Assembly: GCA_028565635.1 (NCBI GenBank)
Contig: JAOXYB010056523.1
Coordinates: forward strand, 1-11,090
DNA from: Phoronis ovalis
Taxonomy: Eukaryota > Phoronida > Phoronidae
Direction: 5' to 3'
DNA length: 11,090 nucleotides
Under the pieces are notes generated by a model. The model was not told where the DNA came from and searched no databases. It saw only the letters and a list, made by a program, of their open reading frames with translations. Shown here piece after piece: positions 7,991 to 11,090 of this stretch. The stretch's first letter is position 1; each line of letters starts with the position of its first letter. The position numbers and the translations under genes are program-made.

Positions 7991-10290
7991 TAGTCTAAGC
8001 AGATGAGGCCAATAAAGCTGCAAAAAAGTAAGTGTTTCTAGGTTAAGATGAGGTTAATAATATACTTGTGAAATAATAACGTACCTGGTTGATACCACGC
8101 AGTATAATATGATAAGCATGTGTCTAAATTATGTATTATTATATATTACATCTGAAGCAAGTCATTGGCTAATGTTTAGGATTCAATAAATGTGTTTTTA
8201 AAGGTTAAAGTCTTTCATCGTATTGTTCACGACCAATGGTAACTTATTTATACTTCATATATTTTATATCATGCCTCAGTCAAACATGTAAATATACATT
8301 ATTCTGATTTTAATAGTTCATATTACAAAATATCTACAAAAAAAATCGGTGATTGCATGTATTGTAAGTATTCAGAAAGGCACATCAATTATAAAAATTG
8401 TATTTCAATTTAATTTAATTTCCTATATAAACATGAAGGGGACGACGCCTTTTCATCTAGGTCTACAAAATTCCATAAAATTCTTTAGAGCTTCCGAGAT
8501 AAGAAACACGAATAGTGCGTAACATATAGATTTTGTATTTTTTTATTTGTGCATTATTCAGTTATAATTATTGAGTTAATCTATGCTGTCCATAACCGAT
8601 CACAGCATGAATATGCAGCTGAAATATAATCCATTTCATGATAACAGAACGATAGTTTCTTACTCTGAAAATATATATCAAATTTGTATACTTACATGTA
8701 GGGAAGCACACCTCTTATTCCACTTTGCACACGTTATCGCATATCCAGAATCAACATGCTTTTGTTGTGTTTATAATGTACCGGGGGGTCATTGCTAATC
8801 AAACCAGATACGGGGAAGGCTCGCTGGAAAGGGACAGAGGGTTACTTTTTTTTCATTGCGTTATAATGACGGTCGGCGATCATCCGAGGCACCCGGCGGA
8901 GCCATTGGATCCAGTTTTTGCTGTATCGAAGATTCAGTCCTCTTTCTTTGCGTTCGTACATATTCAATATACTACCTACATTGCTTTTCGTGGGATTTAG
9001 TTCAAATTTAAAACAAAGTAATTGTATTCGTTAGAATAAATTTCAAAAAAATAAAAGTATATCTGGTAAAATGTTACGTCCAAAAAGTGTTCTCTTTACA
9101 TTAGATGCATTTCACGTGTTCATTTACACATTTTGGCAAAACATACAAAATCAAATATTTGTCACTGTCCATAGAAAAGCATGGTTGACCATGGCCAATG
9201 TCATCATACGCAGACACAGTCTGAATAAATCCATCCGTTAGTTTTCGTGGAGCAACGGAAACCAAACGCCGGGGGATAGATTTAATTATTCAAACTGATA
9301 CAGAAAGCCGCAGGAAGGTTCACCACATGGTTATGAATAACTAATTAAGCTAAACCAATACTTTAGAAAACTTTTATTTGCTAATTACATTTTGAAATGA
9401 AATAATTGCAGTTTAATAAGTTGTTTTAAAAGAAAAAACAATTCATTAAAAAGTGAGTTCTTCACGCGAACAGGCACATGGGCAAAACAGCTAATGATCT
9501 TCATCTCAGACTCCTCACTATAAATAAAAAGATAATGTTAATACCTTTTTCATTTGTAAATAAGAATGTTTTCTTTAAACATTTTAGAAAGTAAATGCTA
9601 GACTGAAAACATCATATTTTCTTTTTAAAGACGAGTAATGTTTTTGAAAAGTAGATCGTAAGTTGTCTCAATTTGATGGTAGGTAACAATATAATATATA
9701 GACATAAATGTGAGATAAATGGAATTAGAATTGGGTGAAAAAGTATTGTGTCTAATATTACTTTGGTGTTATAAGAGTAAGATGCCAGAAATATAGGACG
9801 ACAAAGACGCAGAGAATTGTAATTTTATGTTTACTTTAATATTTAAGGAATCATGATACATTAAAAAATATCGACGGGACTGGCCATTCATATGTTGGCT
9901 TAAAATTTGTTATAACGACCTATAGATGGTTCACCTGAAATTCCACATAGTTACTCCATACTTATTATATCAGTGAACTCCCCGATTTGCAACGTTGTTT
10001 GCATTACGAATTTACATCTTATCAAGATAATGCTGTTGGTCTTTGATAGCTTCACAGCAAAATTGATATTCTGAAGTTTCTTACAGAGGTAAGATTAGAT
10101 CCATGATGCTTTAGTACCTTAGACGAATTAAATCAGTGCAAGCGGACGAAGATATAGTCCAAAGTTGTAATCTTGATCAGAAGCGTTCTGCTAATATTTT
10201 TATAGGTGTACTTCTCAATAATAAATCTCCTGAAATTATTTCAATTTTACTAAAACGTAAGAATTTTAGATTTCGACATTCTTAAAGCCT
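7991..10290. other. Intergenic or 5' flank, no gene recognised
   Basis: About 2.3 kb upstream of the DUF885 coding start. Short open frames occur (for example 8583-8798 and 8725-9000 on the plus strand) but lack any domain or splice-consistent neighbours. A patch at 8776-8940 is richer in G, C and CpG (CCGGGGGG, ACCCGGCGGAG) than its surroundings and could hold a leader exon, a promoter or an old insertion. I cannot choose between these. Confidence 0.55.
9217..9297. repeat. 81-bp imperfect foldback
   Basis: CAGTCTGAATAA (9217-9228) pairs with TTATTCAAACTG (9286-9297) with one mismatch. Inside, ATCCATCC pairs with GGATAGAT, and GTTAGTTTTCGT with the run ACGGAAACCAAAC, with small bulges. The apex is near TGGAGCA (9248-9254). 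The outer flanks (CAGACA, TGTATC-like) pair weakly further. It is intergenic, upstream of the DUF885 start. It could be a small foldback element or a hairpin RNA; no open frame is involved. Confidence 0.55.
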
Positions 10291-10291
10291 T

Positions 10292-10640
10292 TTAAAGTTT
10301 AAGTAAAAAAAATATTGATGCATAAATTAATTTTCTTTCAGTAAAAGAAGGGTTACACACTTTGTTATAGCATTTTATTTCTCTTAGTCTGGGATGCTCT
10401 TTACTAAAACTCGTGCATAGTGCAAAGATATTCATTAACTTCAGAGAGATGCAGCTTTGCCAGACAGGGAGGCTAATATTCAGCAAAACAGTGTGTACAA
10501 TGATATTGAAGTCCATTTTTTTAATGCTTTCACATTGCTCATAACCAATGACAGCAGCCCCATTCAATCTTTGGCACCAACTCAAGTCAACAGCCTAATT
10601 TCTGTTCAAGTTTTCAAAGTGTTCAAATTCTCCACTGTTC
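10292..10640 (-). pseudogene. Decayed reading frame, possibly hAT-type transposase fragment
   Basis: On the minus strand a frame reads DLSWCQRLNGAAVIG (about 10590-10545), then IKKM, then IVHTVLLNISL and SFSKEHPRLREI. The order resembles the catalytic-domain stretch of ZMYM1/THAP12-like hAT transposases: LxxCRGQGYDGAxxMSG, a GVQxRI-type helix, xVHCxxHxLNL, then a helix ending S-P-x-R. Many key residues are lost: the RGQGYD is reduced to QRL-NG and the second His of HCxxH is Leu. A stop (10597-10595) interrupts the frame immediately upstream. No terminal repeats are seen. If right, it is a long-dead insertion; chance similarity cannot be excluded. Confidence 0.35.
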
Positions 10641-10645
10641 TTTAA

Positions 10646-10998
10646 TTTACAAAATACAACTTTAGTATTGCTAATACACTACCCAGGATACACTACAAGA
10701 CTTAATCATGAAGCAATTTTGTGCCACATGGTGCAGTAAAATAACTCAATGTTTCCTGAGACTAATATACCTATATGACCAATCTCACAATTTATTCATA
10801 ATCCAGTAGAATTGTGGTACAATGTTAGAGAAAAGCAATACCTTTACAAACAAATCCCTCATATAATCTTTTCTGACACAACTTTATAATAACACATTTT
10901 CTGAAGTAAACCGAATGTCTTACTGAAAGCATTAATATCTTTCTTACAAACTCAACATAGCCCGGGGTATTCATGTTTTTTTAGACTACGGGGATGTG
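10646..10998. other. Non-coding stretch, nothing recognised
   Basis: AT-rich sequence between the decayed frame and the right repeat array. No open frame, RNA gene or terminal repeat is evident. A GC-richer string (GCCCGGGGTA, ACTACGGGGATGTGCCGCGG) at 10960-11005 borders the repeat array and may mark the edge of a repeat element. Confidence 0.5.
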
Positions 10999-11090
10999 CC
11001 GCGGAACCCAATCCAACATTTTAGCTTGTGGTAGCAAATCCAATCCACATTTTGTGAAATGTAAGGGTAGCAAACCAAAATTTTAAAATA
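10999..11090. repeat. GGTAGCAATCC-type repeat, right end
   Basis: The same family as at the left end, same orientation. Bases 11041-11090 match 12-61 at 46 of 50 positions, including the junction between two units. Copies upstream (about 11008-11046) are more decayed. The array runs off the window. Confidence 0.75.

Noticed and set aside
8583-9000. Two overlapping plus-strand open frames of 71 and 91 codons
   Set aside because: No domain, no good splice partners, and lengths expected by chance.
10120-10285. Open plus-strand stretch without ATG, reading through ADEDIVQSCNLDQKRSANIF
   Set aside because: About 55 codons with protein-like composition, but no start, no clear splice sites and no family I recognise. 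It is not enough to call an exon.

Overview
This is AT-rich eukaryotic nuclear DNA. It has introns with GT-AG borders, dispersed short repeats, a miniature DNA transposon and no bacterial-style operons. The intron sizes (about 170 to 1300 bp), the secreted gene product and the repeat style suggest an invertebrate animal, perhaps a mollusc or another marine lophotrochozoan or deuterostome. The species cannot be fixed from sequence alone.

The main content is one gene on the minus strand, seen only as short exons, so no long ORF reveals it. Twelve coding exons run from the ATG at 7965 leftwards to 1010. Joined, they give 1211 coding nt (403 codons plus two bases), with reading phase preserved at all eleven internal junctions. 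The product starts with a signal peptide and follows the DUF885 family (PF05960, putative zinc-metallopeptidase-like proteins) from its N-terminal FWAWR-type motif to the PSPDG...FWVNL block. The C-terminal third, where the family carries its HExxPGHH motif, is not in the window. The last visible intron opens at 1009 and is not closed, so the gene should continue past the left edge. A good splice acceptor five bases upstream of the ATG implies a non-coding leader exon further right, or a trans-spliced leader.

The introns hold most of the other structure. Intron 3 carries a roughly 690-bp element with terminal inverted repeats and TA flanks (5218-5907), probably a non-autonomous Tc1/mariner-like element. 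Intron 11 holds a long, degenerate foldback (1294-1518) centred on CCTAGG. Smaller hairpins and a short spaced repeat lie in introns 2 and 10.

To the right of the gene (7971-11090) I find no convincing intact gene. There is an 81-bp foldback (9217-9297), a slightly GC-richer patch near 8776-8940, and a decayed reading frame on the minus strand (about 10292-10640) that faintly resembles a hAT-type transposase. Both window ends carry the same GGTAGCAATCC-type repeat in the same orientation, about 11 kb apart.
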